Assembly (NCBI RefSeq): GCF_024498355.1
Contig: NZ_CP101833.1
Location: 2,585,001-2,649,000, forward strand
Direction of reading: 5' to 3'
Length of the DNA: 64,000 nucleotides
DNA from: Bacillus pumilus
GTDB lineage: Bacteria; Bacillota; Bacilli; Bacillales; Bacillaceae
A program made the translations under genes and the position numbers. The stretch's first letter is position 1, and each line of letters starts with the position of its first letter. Below, one piece after another: positions 62,428 through 64,000 of the stretch. Under the pieces are notes generated by a model. It worked only from the letters and a program-made list of their open reading frames with translations, searched no databases and was not told where the DNA came from.

Positions 62428-62812
62428 CTTGTTTTCCTCCTTTTAGACTTGAGCCGATCTCTTCTAGCCATTCTTTTAGTTGATGAATGTCAATACCGGC
62501 ATAATGAGCTTCTATGATGAGTTGTTTTAATTGCTCCTTCATCTCGAGCACCTTCCCTTCATTCAGCTTTAATTGGGCACCTTCTGTTACATACGTACCG
62601 CGGCCTCTTAGTGTTTCAATAATCCCTTCCCGCTCAAGCTCTTTATACGCTTTGCTGACGGTGTTTGGGTTGGCGATGATGATGGTGGCCAGCTCTCTTA
62701 CAGAAGGCAGTTTGTCGCCAGGTTTCATCACACCTTTTAGGCACAAAATTTTCAACTGCTCAATGATTTGTTCATATATTGGCGCAGCGCTTCTTGGATC
62801 TATTTGAATCAT
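62420..62812 (-). CDS. ytrA: GntR-family repressor YtrA
   Basis: 130 residues, the B. subtilis length. Winged HTH of the YtrA subfamily (PIYEQIIEQLKILCLKGVM, SVRELATIIIANPNTVSKAY) with only a short helical tail. It represses its own operon; release follows cell-wall antibiotics such as ramoplanin. ATG 62812 follows AGAGGGAG by 5 nt; the frame extends seven codons upstream. Confidence 0.94.
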   Translation of the reverse strand: MIQIDPRSAAPIYEQIIEQLKILCLKGVMKPGDKLPSVRELATIIIANPNTVSKAYKELEREGIIETLRGRGTYVTEGAQLKLNEGKVLEMKEQLKQLIIEAHYAGIDIHQLKEWLEEIGSSLKGGKQVD

Positions 62813-62859
62813 GATGGCTCCCTCTTTTCTCATTCATGCTTTTGCAGTCCTATCGCTTG

Positions 62860-63009
62860 ATCATGTCCTTGCATTAAAGGGACCGAATTGGGTATAAAAT
62901 CTTTTTGAACTTCAAAACCAATGAAAACGAGAACGAAAAAAAATGTACATGCTAACGCAACAGCCAGCACCATCCACTTCAAATTGATTGGGTTTTTTTC
63001 TTTTTTCAT
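62860..63009 (-). CDS. ytrG: Small membrane protein, YtrG-like
   Basis: 49 residues: basic start MKKEKNPINLK, one membrane helix (about 12-32), short polar tail ending PFNART. AAAGGTG is 8 nt before the ATG. It is the first frame after the operon promoter and matches B. subtilis ytrG in place and size. Assignment by position; function unknown. Confidence 0.75.
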
Positions 63010-63043
63010 GGTTGAACACCTTTCTTCACTTTTATGTGTCTGT

Positions 63044-63068
63044 AGTGTATTAGTTGATATAGTACAAT
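63044..63068. promoter_or_regulatory. YtrA operator
   Basis: AGTGTA, 13 bp, TACAAT: one mismatch from the inverted repeat AGTGTA-N13-TACACT reported for YtrA. It covers the predicted start point just beyond the -10. Confidence 0.85.
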
Positions 63069-63072
63069 TAAT

Positions 63073-63101
63073 ACAATATAGACACCCGACTGAAAAGTCA
63101 A
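63073..63101 (-). promoter_or_regulatory. Sigma-A promoter of the ytr operon
   Basis: Minus-strand TTGACT, 17 bp, TATTGT. Confidence 0.8.
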
Positions 63102-63122
63102 TAGCTTTTCAAAAAAATAAAA

Positions 63123-63149
63123 AACAGACCCTTAAAAGAAGGATCTGTT
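63123..63149 (-). terminator. ytzC terminator
   Basis: AACAGATCCTT-loop-AAGGGTCTGTT with TTTT on the minus strand. Confidence 0.8.
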
Positions 63150-63151
63150 CA

Positions 63152-63427
63152 TCATTCGTTATCGTATGAAATACCTAAAATCATTTGATTTTGCAAACTT
63201 TGAATTTGAACACGCGCCCTGTCTAATCGCTCTCTTTGTTGTTCATTGGCTACATCTTTTAATTTTTCTAATTCATTTACCGCTTCCTCAAGCATAAGCT
63301 GCGCTTTTGAAAATTCGTCCTCATTATAATGCTCTTGGCGTGAGCTTAAATCAAATTGTTCACTTGCAAACTCAAGGGTTTCAGTACTTTTTTGCATAAA
63401 TTCATCGATCGACTTTCTTGTTGCCAT
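63152..63427 (-). CDS. ytzC: YtzC, DUF2524 small coiled-coil protein
   Basis: 91 residues, helical and charged (RKSIDEFMQKSTETLEFA ... ERLDRARVQIQSLQNQM). YtzC family, function unknown. GGAGGG is 8 nt before the ATG at 63427. Its terminator lies between it and the ytr promoter, so it is a separate unit. Confidence 0.85.
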   Translation of the reverse strand: MATRKSIDEFMQKSTETLEFASEQFDLSSRQEHYNEDEFSKAQLMLEEAVNELEKLKDVANEQQRERLDRARVQIQSLQNQMILGISYDNE

Positions 63428-63579
63428 CTTGCATTCCCTCCATTTCATCATCGCTCCCGCCTATTTTGCCCAGGTAAAGCTTTTTCACTAAAGAAAATGT
63501 TGGACAGATTCAATTGTCCTCCTTCGTGATTTTTGTTAAACTTTTAGGATGCCTATTATTATGCAAGGAGGTTACTGAC

Positions 63580-64000
63580 TTGGATCAGCATAACCCTTTT
63601 TTATATTCAAACAGCGAAAAACGTTATCACACGTGGAATTATCATTTGCGCGAGCACTTTGGTCATAAAGTGTTTAAAGTCGCCTTAGATGGTGGCTTTG
63701 ATTGCCCAAACCGTGATGGTACTGTAGCCCACGGAGGCTGTACATTTTGCAGTGCCGCTGGGTCTGGTGATTTTGCAGGAAACCGGGCTGATGATCTCAT
63801 CACTCAATTTAATGAAATCAAAGACCGGATGCACACAAAATGGAAAGACGGAAAATACATGGCGTATTTCCAGGCGTATACAAATACACATGCGCCGCTT
63901 CCTGTCTTAAAAGAAAAATACGAAACCGTCATGAACCTGGATGGTGTGGTTGGTTTATCTATTGCGACAAGACCTGACTGTCTGCCAGATGACGTTGTGG
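63580..64000 (+). CDS. ytqA: Radical-SAM protein YtqA (5' part only)
   Basis: 140 residues before the window ends; the full family length is about 320. TTG start with AAGGAGG 8 nt upstream. The cluster-binding cysteines are in CPNRDGTVAHGGCTFC (near 43-58), the spacing of the YhcC/TIGR01212 family. In Bacillus, ytqA neighbours ytqB and has been linked to tRNA wobble-uridine modification (MnmL); I recall this but cannot check it here. Confidence 0.9.
   Translation, partial: MDQHNPFLYSNSEKRYHTWNYHLREHFGHKVFKVALDGGFDCPNRDGTVAHGGCTFCSAAGSGDFAGNRADDLITQFNEIKDRMHTKWKDGKYMAYFQAYTNTHAPLPVLKEKYETVMNLDGVVGLSIATRPDCLPDDVV

Overview
The window is a stretch of low-GC Firmicute chromosome that belongs, by protein similarity and gene order, to the Bacillus pumilus group (pumilus/safensis/altitudinis). 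The basis is near-collinearity with the B. subtilis tyrS-acsA-acuABC ... ytrABCDEF-ytzC-ytqA region, a 215-residue secreted lipase of the B. pumilus LipA type, and Bacillus ribosome-binding sites, T-box leaders and sigma-A/B/H promoters. No rRNA, tRNA, prophage, transposase or CRISPR array was seen. Identifications rest on motif recognition and remembered homologues; no database search was run.

Layout. 1-1.5 kb: accessory genes, a solitary half-size type I specificity subunit behind a 20-bp palindrome, and the lipase. 1.7-7.7 kb: T-box-controlled tyrS, then acsA divergent from acuABC (acetate activation and its reversible lysine acetylation) with candidate CcpA sites between them. 7.7-11.8 kb: ccpA, the chorismate mutase/DAHP synthase aroA, and the stress operon ytxGHJ with readable sigma-B and sigma-H promoters. 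12-20 kb: murC, the DNA translocase sftA, ytpRQP, a PfoR-like membrane protein and ytoQ. 20-40 kb: housekeeping genes (ytoP, ytzB, malS, ytnP, trmB, ytzH, ytmP, ytlR, ytlQ, thpR, ytkP, an S51 peptidase, ytjP, pbuO, ytzE, an rsuA-type pseudouridine synthase, murJ/ytgP, ytfP, opuD). 40.3-40.7 kb: a decayed CbrC/UPF0167 gene. 40.7-53 kb: yteV and ytwF, then a pectin-side-chain (rhamnogalacturonan) uptake and degradation locus (yteUTSRP, ytdP, ytcQP, ytbQ, ytaP) with a cre site and a motif shared by its two transporter promoters. 53-58.5 kb: leuS with a T-box leader, ytvB, the blue-light receptor ytvA, and a membrane coiled-coil protein. 58.5-64 kb: the cell-envelope-stress ABC operon ytrGABC-EF under YtrA, ytzC, and the start of the radical-SAM gene ytqA.

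The most unusual signal is a dispersed, non-coding, structured repeat of about 135-175 bp present three times (about 11.93, 20.17 and 57.55 kb), always just downstream of a gene. Each copy has a terminator-like hairpin at one end and a core bounded by inverted ends. In two of three copies the host gene's own terminator hairpin (about 21-23 bp) is duplicated on both sides, as if the element had inserted into terminators. Other points for a second look: the shared promoter motif around ytdP, a 27-codon ORF with a strong ribosome-binding site ahead of ytvA, the CbrC pseudogene, the palindrome ahead of the solitary hsdS, and losses relative to B. subtilis (motPS, yttB, one of ytrC/ytrD).
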